Below, in pieces: positions 9,337 to 17,381 of a DNA stretch of 64,000 bases; positions within the stretch are counted from its first letter, which is position 1, and each line of letters opens with the position of its first letter. The notes below the pieces were generated by a model. It saw nothing but the letters and a program-made list of their open reading frames with translations. It had not been told where the DNA came from and did not search any database. The position numbers and the translations under genes were made by a program. The stretch is from the NCBI RefSeq assembly GCF_000014045.1, contig NC_008209.1, positions 1,201,001-1,265,000 on the forward strand. The letters are read 5' to 3'. Source of the stretch: Roseobacter denitrificans OCh 114 (lineage in GTDB: Bacteria > Pseudomonadota > Alphaproteobacteria > Rhodobacterales > Rhodobacteraceae).

Positions 9337-9738
9337 ATGCGTGCAGTTGTTCTAGGCGTTGTGTTCACGGTTCTGGCCGCCTTTGGCGCGGTGGCGAACC
9401 CCAAGGACATGCGCGATGTGATCGACAGTCAACTGTCGGCCTTTCAGCAAGATGATTTTGCGCAGGCGATGGAATATGCCAGCCCCGGTTTGCAACGCTA
9501 TTTCGCCACGCCCGAGAATTTCAGGCGCATGGTGACGCAGGGGTATCCGATGGTCTGGCGGCCTGACACGGTGGAGTATCTGGAAAACCGTACTGAGGAC
9601 GGCATCCATTGGCAGCGGGTTCGGATCAAGGACATGGAAGGCAAGGTGCATATCCTTGATTACCGCATGCTCGAAACTGAAAATGGCTGGCGTATCAATG
9701 GGGTGCAGATTCTGGATGCGGCCGATTTCATAACCTGA
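9337..9738 (+). CDS. DUF4864 family periplasmic protein
   Basis: A 133-residue exported protein. A signal peptide (MRAVVLGVVFTVLAAFGAVA) is followed by a compact domain with DVIDSQLSAFQQDDFAQAMEYA and a closing GWRINGVQILDA, the pattern of DUF4864, a family of unknown function resembling the NTF2-like fold. The ATG at 9337 is chosen over 9331 because AAGGAGA ends at 9330, giving normal spacing only for the second. It lies 60 bases after lysK in the same direction. Confidence 0.8.
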   Translation: MRAVVLGVVFTVLAAFGAVANPKDMRDVIDSQLSAFQQDDFAQAMEYASPGLQRYFATPENFRRMVTQGYPMVWRPDTVEYLENRTEDGIHWQRVRIKDMEGKVHILDYRMLETENGWRINGVQILDAADFIT

Positions 9739-9744
9739 CCGGCA

Positions 9745-10452
9745 TCAGAATTCCGTCCAGACCCCGAGTTTCAGCGACGCCTCACCGCTTTCGACCGGTA
9801 TCTCGCTGCTGAATTGAAACGTCACCCGGCCCCTGCCCGGCGAAAACAGCAGCGAGGGGGAGAGTTTTGAAAAACTTTGTCCATCCTCGAACGTGTTGAA
9901 CATCTGCATCATGACCTTGGTTGTGTCGGTGAGCCCCAGACCGACCGTGCCATCCACTTTGATGCGCGCTTTGGCGGGTGCTTCGGCGTCGTTATAGCTG
10001 CTGTCCACATTGACCCAGCCGTATTTATCGCCGATCTGAATACCACGGCCCCAGGACAGGCCCAGTTCGGCGGCCTTGAGAAACTCCGCCTCGAAGTACC
10101 GCGCGCCGATACCGAGGTGAAAGGCCCATTTATTGGGCTGGTCCACGGGGCCCAAGGGAAAGCGCGCAAACAGGATGCCGGACCCGATCGGCACGTCTTC
10201 GATCGTCGTAGCGGCGATATCGGCACCCGCGACATAGTTCAGAATTTCAGTGTCATAGGTGATATCGGCGCCGATGGTGACTTTTTCACCCAACCCGTAT
10301 TCCATGTAAAAGCTGACGGAGCTGCCGTTGTTTTCGGTTGTCTGCACGGAGGTTGACACGAAACCTTTGCCTTTTTCGCGCAACCACGCCCCAGCCTGCG
10401 CGGAAGGCGCGCTTGCCAAGGCCAATATCAGCGCGAAAACCACGGACCGCAT
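9745..10452 (-). CDS. Putative outer membrane beta-barrel protein
   Basis: A 235-residue exported protein with a clear signal peptide (MRSVVFALILALASAPSAQA). The mature part is made of alternating hydrophobic and polar stretches with many aromatic and Gly residues, for example SVSFYMEYGLGEKVTIGADI and a C-terminus ending in Trp-Thr-Glu-Phe. A terminal aromatic residue is typical of proteins inserted by the Bam complex. I do not recognise a named family. The start at 10452 is preceded by GGGAGA; an upstream in-frame start would bury the signal sequence. Convergent with the DUF4864 gene, six bases apart. Confidence 0.7.
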   Translation of the reverse strand: MRSVVFALILALASAPSAQAGAWLREKGKGFVSTSVQTTENNGSSVSFYMEYGLGEKVTIGADITYDTEILNYVAGADIAATTIEDVPIGSGILFARFPLGPVDQPNKWAFHLGIGARYFEAEFLKAAELGLSWGRGIQIGDKYGWVNVDSSYNDAEAPAKARIKVDGTVGLGLTDTTKVMMQMFNTFEDGQSFSKLSPSLLFSPGRGRVTFQFSSEIPVESGEASLKLGVWTEF

Positions 10453-10592
10453 CACATTCGTCTCCCGGTCTGCATCATGGTTAACGAGCGTTAAAAATTG
10501 GTTACGCATTTTTAGAGATTTTTGCGGTTCTGCGCGGGTGAAAACCGGAACAGACTTCCTATCTAGGAGAGAAGGAACAAAAGGAGAGCGCG

Positions 10593-10823
10593 ATGAAATG
10601 CCCTGTTGATGGAACGACCCTTGTGATCACCGACCGCAGCGGTGTTGAAATTGATTATTGCCCTCAGTGTCGCGGCGTCTGGCTGGACCGTGGCGAACTC
10701 GACAAGATTCTCGACCGGAGCGCCCCGCCCGCTGCCCCAGCCCCGTCGCGCGGCTATGACGATCGTGGCGGGTATCGAAGGAAAAAGCGCGGTGGCTTCC
10801 TCGATGAGTTGTTTGACTTCTAG
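10593..10823 (+). CDS. TFIIB-type zinc ribbon protein
   Basis: A 76-residue protein with MKCPVDGTTL and DYCPQCRGVWLDRGEL, the CxxD/CxxC zinc ribbon of the zf-TFIIB family, followed by a Pro-rich linker and a basic tail ending GFLDELFDF. Cytoplasmic and probably zinc-binding; function unknown. AAGGAGAG precedes the ATG. Its TAG stop at 10821-10823 coincides with the first bases of a dispersed palindromic element. Confidence 0.85.
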   Translation: MKCPVDGTTLVITDRSGVEIDYCPQCRGVWLDRGELDKILDRSAPPAAPAPSRGYDDRGGYRRKKRGGFLDELFDF

Positions 10824-10923
10824 AGCGTCTGACGAAATACCTGAAACATCGAGTATTACGTAACGCATTGAAATCTTTGATTTCAGACAGCTCTACGTGA
10901 TGCAGGTTTTTCGCATGACGCTT
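10822..10923 (-). repeat. Dispersed palindromic element, copy A
   Basis: About 102 bp in inverted orientation relative to copies B, C, D, F and G. It begins AGAGCGTCTGACGAAATACC and ends CGCATGACGCTT, which are imperfect inverted repeats of each other. The centre holds TGAAATC / GATTTCA, so the element is one long imperfect hairpin. The TA of the zinc-ribbon gene's TAG stop sits at its left edge. Confidence 0.85.
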
Positions 10924-10992
10924 GAGAGCGTCCGGGTTGGAGGTTTGAACCCCTAACCAGCACCAGCCGCGATGCATTGCCGCCCGGTATCT

Positions 10993-11418
10993 TCAGACGC
11001 CGGGTGATGCACGGCACTGCCTGAAATCGGATACCGGTTCGGCGGCATCGCTGAGCGAAAAGCGCACCGTCGCTGCGCCCAGTGTTGCGGTTGCGCTCTC
11101 GTTGAACTGCAATCCGTTCAGAACATTTCCGAAACCCCGATCCGTCACCGTCAGCGTGCGGCGATCCGCGCTGAAGGTCTGGCGGTCGGTTGAAATCATC
11201 AGGCCGGACGGCCCGTCAAAACGCATCGAGAAATTCGGCGCAACGGGCCAGGGTTCTGCAGTGGTGATGGATATCGTGTAGAGCGGTGCGGTCGGGTCAT
11301 AGGTCAACGCCACCGCCGCGCCGCCTTCTTCATGGTTCAACAGGCAGGGCAGGCCGGGGGTGAACTCCCATGCCGGGCAGGCGGTTGCAAACAGGATCAG
11401 GGGCAGGGCGTACCGCAT
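10993..11418 (-). CDS. Hypothetical periplasmic protein
   Basis: 141 residues with a short signal peptide (MRYALPLILFATACPAW). The mature part has two Cys residues, near the start (GLPCLLNHEE) and near the end (FRQCRASPGV), which could form a disulfide, and a beta-rich middle. I do not recognise the family. The next gene upstream on the same strand lies about 90 bases away. Confidence 0.6.
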   Translation of the reverse strand: MRYALPLILFATACPAWEFTPGLPCLLNHEEGGAAVALTYDPTAPLYTISITTAEPWPVAPNFSMRFDGPSGLMISTDRQTFSADRRTLTVTDRGFGNVLNGLQFNESATATLGAATVRFSLSDAAEPVSDFRQCRASPGV

Positions 11419-11508
11419 GCAAAAAGAGTAGGGCGCTGTGGCGAATTCTCAAATGCTGCGCAGAATGGGCCGGGGCTTTGCGCCGCCGGCCCTTGCAATG
11501 TCAACGCT

Positions 11509-12018
11509 TTACCCGCTGATCTGCTTTTGGGTGCATTCGCGCGCCATGGCCATCGCCTTTTTTGTGCCGCTCAGGTCCATGGTGAAGGCGTAGTCTTTTT
11601 CGGGAAAGACGGTCATCGTGTATTGTTGCGCCAGATCCTCAGCAAACTGCGGGCTATCGCTCAGCACGTAACCACCGGAGTATCCTTTGGTGATGTTTCC
11701 ACGCATGCCCGTGGCCTCGCCGACATACATGTTCTCACCGATCAGGATCACGACTGCCTCCGTTTCGCCTGCCTTCAGGGCGGTTTCGCCCTTGGTGAAG
11801 ACGCCAAGATAGCCCACGCTGCGGTCTTCGGTCAGGCCCATCTGCACGACATTCTCAGCGCTATCGACTGTTTCGATCAGGCAGGATTTCTTTTCCTGAT
11901 CGATATAGACCTTCCAGCCCTCGACCTCGCCGTATTTCAGGAAGGTGTCGGCACTGGCACCGGTGGCAAAAACGGCCGTGGCAATCACGGCGATGGAGCG
12001 GGTGGAGAAAAGCATCAT
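11509..12018 (-). CDS. Hypothetical exported protein
   Basis: 169 residues with a signal peptide (about residues 1-23, ending GASA). The mature protein begins DTFLKYGEVEGWKVYIDQEK, contains a Cys in KKSCLIE and another near the C-terminus (ARECTQK), and looks beta-rich. The layout loosely recalls the invasion-associated locus B type of periplasmic protein, but I cannot assign it. Two adjacent ATG codons are possible starts (12018 and 12015); AGAGGTG lies just upstream of both. Confidence 0.65.
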   Translation of the reverse strand: MMLFSTRSIAVIATAVFATGASADTFLKYGEVEGWKVYIDQEKKSCLIETVDSAENVVQMGLTEDRSVGYLGVFTKGETALKAGETEAVVILIGENMYVGEATGMRGNITKGYSGGYVLSDSPQFAEDLAQQYTMTVFPEKDYAFTMDLSGTKKAMAMARECTQKQISG

Positions 12019-12115
12019 GGCGCACCTCTTTAGGTTGAATTGATGCGTGGCAGCTTATCCAATTGCGCAGAGAGGACAAGGTCGTAAAGCGCGGAACGGA
12101 CGGGGATGATCCGGC

Positions 12116-12604
12116 CTAGGGCGCCATGGTCAGGTCAGCCGCCGTCAGCTTGTAGGCACGCCCGAAACCGCCATTCAGCAAGGCGAGGCGGACGTCAAAG
12201 CGAACCAGCCGGAAATCACCGAAATCAATGTAGAGTTTCGCCTTGGGGCGCTGTTTAAGGTAATGCGCGCGCAGGGCCGGGTGTTCGGCGCTGTCGCGGG
12301 GGATGAAACAGGCGGTGGCCTGCAGGGTCAGGCGCGGATGGGTCAGCGGATCGCCCCGGTCTGATGGTTCGCCCACAAGCAGCGCGCAGTCGGGTTGTGC
12401 CTCCAGCGCCGTGGTGTGCGAGGACAGGTCCGAAATCAGCGACAACGGCGCGCCACCCGGGTCGGTGGCAAAGGCGATGCGGCTCACGCTGGGGTGTCCC
12501 TGTTCGATCACGGCGAGGGCTGCGTAAGTGGCATGGTCGATCAGATCGCGCGCCAGCGCGCGGGCCTCGGCATCAACCGGGCGGAAGGGGTCGCGTTTGC
12601 TCAT
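12116..12604 (-). CDS. Pyridoxamine 5'-phosphate oxidase-like (HugZ-type) protein
   Basis: 162 residues with the split-barrel flavin-binding fold of the PNPOx-like family: YAALAVIEQGHPSVSRIAFATDPGG, SLISDLSSHTTALEAQPDCALLVGEP and the closing DFRLVRFDVRLALLNGGFGRAY. The last segment resembles haem-utilisation HugZ-type proteins. It may bind FMN or haem; the reaction cannot be fixed from sequence. No signal peptide. Its start is 42 bases from the end of the EamA-like gene, both on the minus strand. Confidence 0.8.
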   Translation of the reverse strand: MSKRDPFRPVDAEARALARDLIDHATYAALAVIEQGHPSVSRIAFATDPGGAPLSLISDLSSHTTALEAQPDCALLVGEPSDRGDPLTHPRLTLQATACFIPRDSAEHPALRAHYLKQRPKAKLYIDFGDFRLVRFDVRLALLNGGFGRAYKLTAADLTMAP

Positions 12605-12646
12605 GCATCAGATGTGGGGCGCGGCGCGCCGGTTGCAACCGGGTAT

Positions 12647-12985
12647 TCAGGCGATGCGGCTCATCAGCACCATGGCGAGCAACGCACAGGCCAGACCCGC
12701 GTATTCGCGCAGGTGCAGCGGCTCGTTGAACCAAAGCGCGCCGATGATGGCGAGGGCGACGAGGGTCAGCATCGAATAGGCGACTGCGGCCTGCACGAGG
12801 GTGATGTGCTGCATGGCGAAAAACCACAGAACCGCCGAGACGCCGTAAAGAACCACGCCGATCACAACGTAAGAGGACGAAATCGCATGCCCCGCATCCG
12901 CCGCCACCTTGATGATACTGTCACCGATGATGACGATGAGAGCCGTGAAAATGATAAAGCCGTAACCAAAAGCGAGTTGGGTCAT
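12647..12985 (-). CDS. Small EamA/DMT-type membrane transporter
   Basis: 112 residues with four predicted membrane helices (starting IIFTALIVIIGDSII, VVIGVVLYGVSAVLWFFAM, VAYSMLTLVALAIIGALWF and YAGLACALLAMVLM). This is half the size of a standard ten-helix EamA exporter and similar to the SMR/EmrE class, so it would work as a dimer. The ATG at 12985 begins MTQLAFGYGF; the open frame runs 60 codons further upstream but without hydrophobic or conserved content. The substrate is unknown. Confidence 0.75.
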   Translation of the reverse strand: MTQLAFGYGFIIFTALIVIIGDSIIKVAADAGHAISSSYVVIGVVLYGVSAVLWFFAMQHITLVQAAVAYSMLTLVALAIIGALWFNEPLHLREYAGLACALLAMVLMSRIA

Positions 12986-13267
12986 GAAATGCCCTTTCCG
13001 AAAAGCAGGGGGAATGCCCTGTTTTTGAGTGTGGCATAGAAACGGCTGGATGGATGTGAACCAGTTTACATAGATGGCGAGACTTCTGTGAGCAATGCCC
13101 GACGCATAAAATCCGTGTGGTTTCCGTCGGTGTGTAGCACCAAAAACTAGACAATCTGCGCGCATTTATTTGAGTTAATTCGAAGGCGCGTTCTGTGAGT
13201 TTAGGTATTTTCAAGTTGACGGTTTAGGGAAATATGGATATATGAAAATATGAAAGGAAAATATGAA

Positions 13268-13825
13268 ATGCAGAACATTGAAGTATATGCACGTGATTTT
13301 CAGCGACTGCAGGCCTTTGCGACGCCGCTAGTAGACAGTGCGGCCACCGCTTTTGCTAAGGTTTTGGATATTGCAGAAGCCGCAGAAGCCGCAAAGGACT
13401 CACGGAGTAGCCGGACTGAGGTTGAATTAGCAACGCGGATGGGTAAGCACTTTGGTCCACATGAGGTTCCTCCGTTGCGTCACACAAAAGTTTTGGAAGG
13501 TTCATTTGCAGGCCGCGAAATCGAAAAGCCGACTTGGGACGCTTTGGTTAAAGCATCTTTACATGCGCTTTGGAACGAACACGGCGAATTCAGGGCTGTC
13601 AAGAATTGTTCCGGTGCAAATATCGTAGAAGGCGTGAAGAGTGATGAGGGTTACAAATTTTTGCCAGAACTGAACTTATCCTACCAAGGCGTTTCGTCTG
13701 ACGATGCGATTGAGATAGCAATTCGATCAGCACGTTCGTTGAAACAAAGTTTGCAGATCGACTTTGTTTGGAGGGACAAGAAAGGCGCATACCTTCCAGG
13801 AGAGCGTGCGAGGATCAAAATTTAA
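13268..13825 (+). CDS. Hypothetical protein in AT-rich DNA
   Basis: 185 residues, soluble, not recognised. The N-terminal half is Ala-rich and helical; the C-terminal half ([20 protein letters not shown], then [14 protein letters not shown] and a closing [12 protein letters not shown]) looks like a compact alpha/beta domain. I chose the ATG at 13268, nine bases after AAAGGA, over one at 13250. The gene and the roughly 130 bases before it are clearly AT-richer than the neighbours, and its codons are less GC-ending, which suggests horizontal acquisition. Its TAA stop overlaps the stop of uvrB on the other strand (13822-13825). Confidence 0.6.
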   Translation: MQNIEVYARDFQRLQAFATPLVDSAATAFAKVLDIAEAAEAAKDSRSSRTEVELATRMGKHFGPHEVPPLRHTKVLEGSFAGREIEKPTWDALVKASLHALWNEHGEFRAVKNCSGANIVEGVKSDEGYKFLPELNLSYQGVSSDDAIEIAIRSARSLKQSLQIDFVWRDKKGAYLPGERARIKI

Positions 13826-16020
13826 CGCCCCCGCTTCCGCTTCACCCCGCCGCGCATGCCGCCGCGGCCCAGTGTGCTGCGGCCTGAGGCTTTGGCGCTG
13901 TCTTCCACGGCTTTTTCCACTGCATACTGACGCGCCATGGGGTCGTCGGCGATGGCGAGGTCGACGGCTTCGAGGCGTTTGACTTCGTCGCGCAACCTTG
14001 CGGCCTCTTCGAATTCGAGGTTCTCGGCGGCCTTGCGCATATCCGTGCGCAGCCCGTCCAGCACCGCCTGCAGGTTGCCGCCCGCCATCTGCTTGTCGAT
14101 CTTGGCGGTGACGCGGGATTGGTCCGTGTCGCCTTTGTAAAGCCCGGCGAGGATATCCTCGACGTTCTTTTTCACCGTTGTCGGGGTGATGCCGTGTTTT
14201 TCGTTATAGGCGATCTGTTTGGCGCGGCGGCGGTTGGTTTCCTCGATCGCGCGTTCCATCGAGCCGGTAATGCGGTCGGCGTACATGATCACGCGCCCTT
14301 CGGCATTGCGCGCGGCGCGCCCCGTGGTCTGGATCAGTGAGGTTTCAGAGCGCAGGAAGCCTTCCTTATCCGCATCCAGAATCGCCACCAGCCCACATTC
14401 GGGGATGTCCAAACCTTCGCGCAGCAGGTTGATCCCGATCAGCACGTCAAAGGCACCCAGCCGCAGATCGCGCAGGATTTCAATGCGTTCCAGCGTGTCG
14501 ATATCGCTGTGCATGTAGCGCACGCGGATGCCCTGTTCGTGCATGTATTCGGTGAGGTCCTCGGCCATGCGTTTGGTGAGCGTCGTGACCAGTGTGCGGA
14601 AGCCATCGGCGGCCACCTTGCGTACTTCATCCAGCAGATCGTCCACCTGCATCTCGACCGGGCGGATTTCGATTTCCGGGTCGATCAGGCCGGTGGGGCG
14701 GATGATCTGTTCGGTAAACACACCGCCTGTCTGGTCCATTTCCCAGGCGGCGGGCGTGGCGGAAACAAAGACCGATTGCGGGCGCATGGCGTCCCATTCC
14801 TCGAACTTGAGGGGGCGGTTGTCCATGCAGGAAGGCAGGCGGAACCCGTGTTCGGCCAGCGTGAATTTGCGCCGGTAGTCGCCTTTGTACATGCCGCCGA
14901 TCTGCGGCACGGAGACGTGGCTCTCATCGGCAAAGACGATGGCGTTGTCGGGGATGAATTCAAAGAGCGTGGGGGGCGGCTCCCCCGGTGCGCGACCGGT
15001 CAGATAGCGCGAATAGTTCTCGATCCCGTTGCACACGCCCGTGGCTTCCAGCATCTCAAGGTCGAAGTTCGTGCGCTGCTCCAGCCGCTGCGCTTCGAGC
15101 AGTTTGCCATCGCCCACGAGTTGATCGAGCCGGGTGCGCAGCTCTTTCTTGATGCTGATGATTGCCTGCTGCATCGTGGGTTTCGGCGTCACGTAGTGGC
15201 TGTTGGCATAAACGCGGATTTGCTCGAATGTGTTGGTTTTCTCACCGGTCAGCGGGTCGAATTCGGTGATAGATTCCAGTTCTTCGCCGAAAAAAGACAA
15301 CTTCCAGGCGCGGTCTTCAAGGTGGGCGGGAAAGATTTCGAGGCTGTCGCCGCGCACCCGGAAAGACCCACGCTGAAAGGACTGATCGTTGCGGCGGTAT
15401 TGCTGCGCCACCAGATCCGCCATCACCTGTCGCTGGTCATACATCCGCCCGGTCTTGAGGTCCTGCGTCATGGCGCCGTAGGTTTCCACCGATCCGATGC
15501 CATAGATGCAGGACACCGAGGCCACGATGATCACGTCGTCGCGTTCAAGCAGGGCGCGTGTCGCGGAGTGGCGCATGCGGTCGATCTGTTCGTTGATCTG
15601 GCTCTCTTTCTCGATGTAGGTATCCGAGCGCGCCACATAGGCTTCGGGCTGATAGTAGTCGTAGAAGCTGACGAAATACTCCACCGCGTTATCGGGAAAG
15701 AACCCTTTGAACTCGCCATAGAGCTGGGCAGCGAGGGTTTTGTTGGGGGCCAGAATGATCGCGGGGCGTTGCGTTTCCTCGATCACCTTGGCCATGGTAA
15801 AGGTCTTGCCCGTGCCGGTCGCCCCCAGAAGCACTTGGTCGCGTTCCCCGCTCAGCACACCGGCAGCGAGTTCCTTGATGGCGGTGGGCTGGTCACCTGC
15901 GGGTTCGAAGTCGGTCGCCAGCTTGAAGCGCTTGCCACCCTCCAGTTTCTCGCGGGCGCGCACGTCGGGTGCAGCGTTGGCCAGAACGGCCTCGGTGGTG
16001 TCGGAATGTGCGTAGGGCAT
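13822..16020 (-). CDS. uvrB: UvrABC excinuclease subunit B
   Basis: A 732-residue helicase-like damage-verification subunit of nucleotide excision repair. Walker A is GATGTGKT, the beta-hairpin region YYQPEAYV is intact, and helicase motifs ([34 protein letters not shown]) follow. A UVR domain ([23 protein letters not shown]) lies near the C-terminus for contact with UvrC. The final 60 residues are a basic extension ending in [13 protein letters not shown]. Upstream 280 bases separate it from a divergent complex I subunit gene. A 518-codon open frame on the opposite strand is a shadow. Confidence 0.97.
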   Translation of the reverse strand: MPYAHSDTTEAVLANAAPDVRAREKLEGGKRFKLATDFEPAGDQPTAIKELAAGVLSGERDQVLLGATGTGKTFTMAKVIEETQRPAIILAPNKTLAAQLYGEFKGFFPDNAVEYFVSFYDYYQPEAYVARSDTYIEKESQINEQIDRMRHSATRALLERDDVIIVASVSCIYGIGSVETYGAMTQDLKTGRMYDQRQVMADLVAQQYRRNDQSFQRGSFRVRGDSLEIFPAHLEDRAWKLSFFGEELESITEFDPLTGEKTNTFEQIRVYANSHYVTPKPTMQQAIISIKKELRTRLDQLVGDGKLLEAQRLEQRTNFDLEMLEATGVCNGIENYSRYLTGRAPGEPPPTLFEFIPDNAIVFADESHVSVPQIGGMYKGDYRRKFTLAEHGFRLPSCMDNRPLKFEEWDAMRPQSVFVSATPAAWEMDQTGGVFTEQIIRPTGLIDPEIEIRPVEMQVDDLLDEVRKVAADGFRTLVTTLTKRMAEDLTEYMHEQGIRVRYMHSDIDTLERIEILRDLRLGAFDVLIGINLLREGLDIPECGLVAILDADKEGFLRSETSLIQTTGRAARNAEGRVIMYADRITGSMERAIEETNRRRAKQIAYNEKHGITPTTVKKNVEDILAGLYKGDTDQSRVTAKIDKQMAGGNLQAVLDGLRTDMRKAAENLEFEEAARLRDEVKRLEAVDLAIADDPMARQYAVEKAVEDSAKASGRSTLGRGGMRGGVKRKRGR

Positions 16021-16302
16021 GCGGTTCTCTCTTTCCCTGCCAAGATGCGCTTATCTGCGCCATGATCAAGGCCAGTGCCTGTGCTTGCTGACATGTTTTG
16101 GCAGGAAAGCAAACGGGACGGCGGGGGCGCGTCGGGGCCCCGTCGCGCAACGGCCCGTTGTCAGGCCGGGCGCGACCGTCGGATTTTCTGGGGCCCTTGC
16201 GCTACGCCTTTGAGTTAAATTAGCCGGGATGCGCGTATTTGGCGTCTTGCTCTTGAGGGGAAAATTGCCGATATACATGCATGATTTTTGAGGAGTGGCA
16301 CG

Positions 16303-16614
16303 ATGCGCGCGCGAATTTATCAACCTGCCCGAACCGCAATGTCATCCGGCTTGGCGAAAACGCATAAATGGATACTGGAGTTCGCGCCTCAGTCCTCGCG
16401 CGAGGTTGATCCGTTGATGGGGTGGACATCGTCTAGCGATATGCAGTCGCAGGTCAGGCTGCGCTTTGACTCCAAGGAAGCCGCGGTGGAATATGCGCGC
16501 GAGAATGGCATCGACGCCGATGTGCAGGAGCCAAAGAAGCGCCGCCCGAACATTCGTCCCGGTGGATACGGCGAGAATTTCGCAACGGGACGCCGTGGGG
16601 CGTGGACACATTAA
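16303..16614 (+). CDS. NDUFS4-like NADH-ubiquinone oxidoreductase accessory subunit
   Basis: 103 residues of the ETC complex I subunit family (NDUFS4, 18 kDa). It has [13 protein letters not shown] near the start, KWILEFAP, the conserved [11 protein letters not shown], then [15 protein letters not shown] and the ending [15 protein letters not shown]. In alphaproteobacteria and mitochondria this protein is an accessory subunit of respiratory complex I. GAGGAG precedes the ATG. Its TAA stop (16612-16614) overlaps the left edge of palindromic copy B. Confidence 0.9.
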   Translation: MRARIYQPARTAMSSGLAKTHKWILEFAPQSSREVDPLMGWTSSSDMQSQVRLRFDSKEAAVEYARENGIDADVQEPKKRRPNIRPGGYGENFATGRRGAWTH

Positions 16615-16702
16615 AGCGTCATGCGGAAAACTTGAGTAACGTAACGACGCCTGAAATCAAGGACTTCAGCGCGTGATATTTCAGGTATTTCGTCAGACGC
16701 TC
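16613..16702 (+). repeat. Dispersed palindromic element, copy B
   Basis: About 90 bp, beginning AAAGCGTCATGCGGAAAACT and ending GGTATTTCGTCAGACGCTC, with CTGAAATC AAGG ACTTCAG in the centre. The first A residues complete the TAA stop of the NDUFS4-like gene. Confidence 0.85.
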
Positions 16703-16958
16703 ACGTACCTTGTAAAGCACTCGAAAACCCGGCGGACGACGTGTTGTCGGGTCGCTCCGATCCGTGGCGTGGCTGTGGAATCATTTGAACAAGCGCTCGG
16801 TAACTTTCGTTTTTTGCGACGGGGCATCTTGTCTGAAATGGATGACACCTTGCAGATGTCTTTGCACGATGCGCATTTCGTCAATTGACCGGGCGCAGGG
16901 CGAGGGTTAGACACACGCGAGCAGGGGACGGCTGAATGGCTCATCCTGCTGCAAACGC
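16703..16958. other. No gene seen between palindromic copy B and tRNA-Arg
   Basis: Short open frames exist on both strands but have no convincing ribosome site or family resemblance; the longest on the plus strand begins inside the palindromic element. The promoter of the tRNA-Arg gene presumably lies here. Confidence 0.5.
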
Positions 16959-17036
16959 GGGCCGTTAGCTCAGCTGGATTAGAGCAGGGAACTTCTAATT
17001 CTCAGGTCGGGGGTTCGAGTCCTCCACGGCTCGCCA
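16959..17036 (+). tRNA. tRNA-Arg (anticodon TCT)
   Basis: A full cloverleaf is visible. Acceptor arms GGGCCGT and ACGGCTC pair, the D arm is AGCTCAGCTGGATTAGAGC, the anticodon stem GGGAA/TTCTC encloses loop CTTCTAA (anticodon TCT, reading AGA), and the T arm is GGGGG TTCGAGT CCTCC. CCA is encoded at 17034-17036. Copies B and C of the palindromic element flank it. Confidence 0.95.
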
Positions 17037-17044
17037 CTTTCTTT

Positions 17045-17140
17045 AAAGCGTCATGCGAAAAACCTCGCTCACGCAACGCTGCCTGATATCAAGGATTTCA
17101 ACGCGGTACGTGATGTTTCAGGTATTTCGCCGGACGCTCT
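17045..17140 (+). repeat. Dispersed palindromic element, copy C
   Basis: About 96 bp starting AAAGCGTCATGCGAAAAACC only eight bases after the tRNA-Arg CCA and ending TTTCGCCGGACGCTCT. The central arms are CTGATATC and GATTTCA. It could serve as a processing or termination hairpin for the tRNA transcript. Confidence 0.85.
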
Positions 17141-17236
17141 GGTCATCCGACCTCCGCTCGGTTTCCAGGACATTTAACTTGGCTCATTGATCTGTGACCT
17201 GCCGATGGCGGTGAGATCACACGAGGAGGGGAAAGG

Positions 17237-17334
17237 GTGAGAGGCTGGATAACGACCCAAGCGGGGCTCGTTACGGCTGCTTCCTTCCGGATCTGACCGG
17301 GTTGGCGAGGCGCTCGCCCGCACCAACCTCTCAC
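17237..17334 (-). ncRNA. ffs: Signal recognition particle RNA (4.5S, small bacterial type)
   Basis: Read on the minus strand, the ends GTGAGAGG and CCTCTCAC pair to close a long hairpin of about 98 nt. The apex contains GTCAGATCCGGAAGGAAGCA, the conserved domain IV with the GGAA tetraloop and asymmetric internal loop bound by Ffh. This is the RNA of the signal recognition particle that targets membrane proteins. Short open frames overlapping it are not genes. Confidence 0.93.
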
Positions 17335-17381
17335 TTTCCATATAGGCAAGAGGGTTGCGTTGCGCAAGACCGCGTTTGCGC

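Noticed and set aside
14509..16065. 518-codon open frame antisense to uvrB
   Set aside because: It mirrors the codon bias of uvrB, has no recognisable domain and no ribosome site; uvrB is complete on the other strand.
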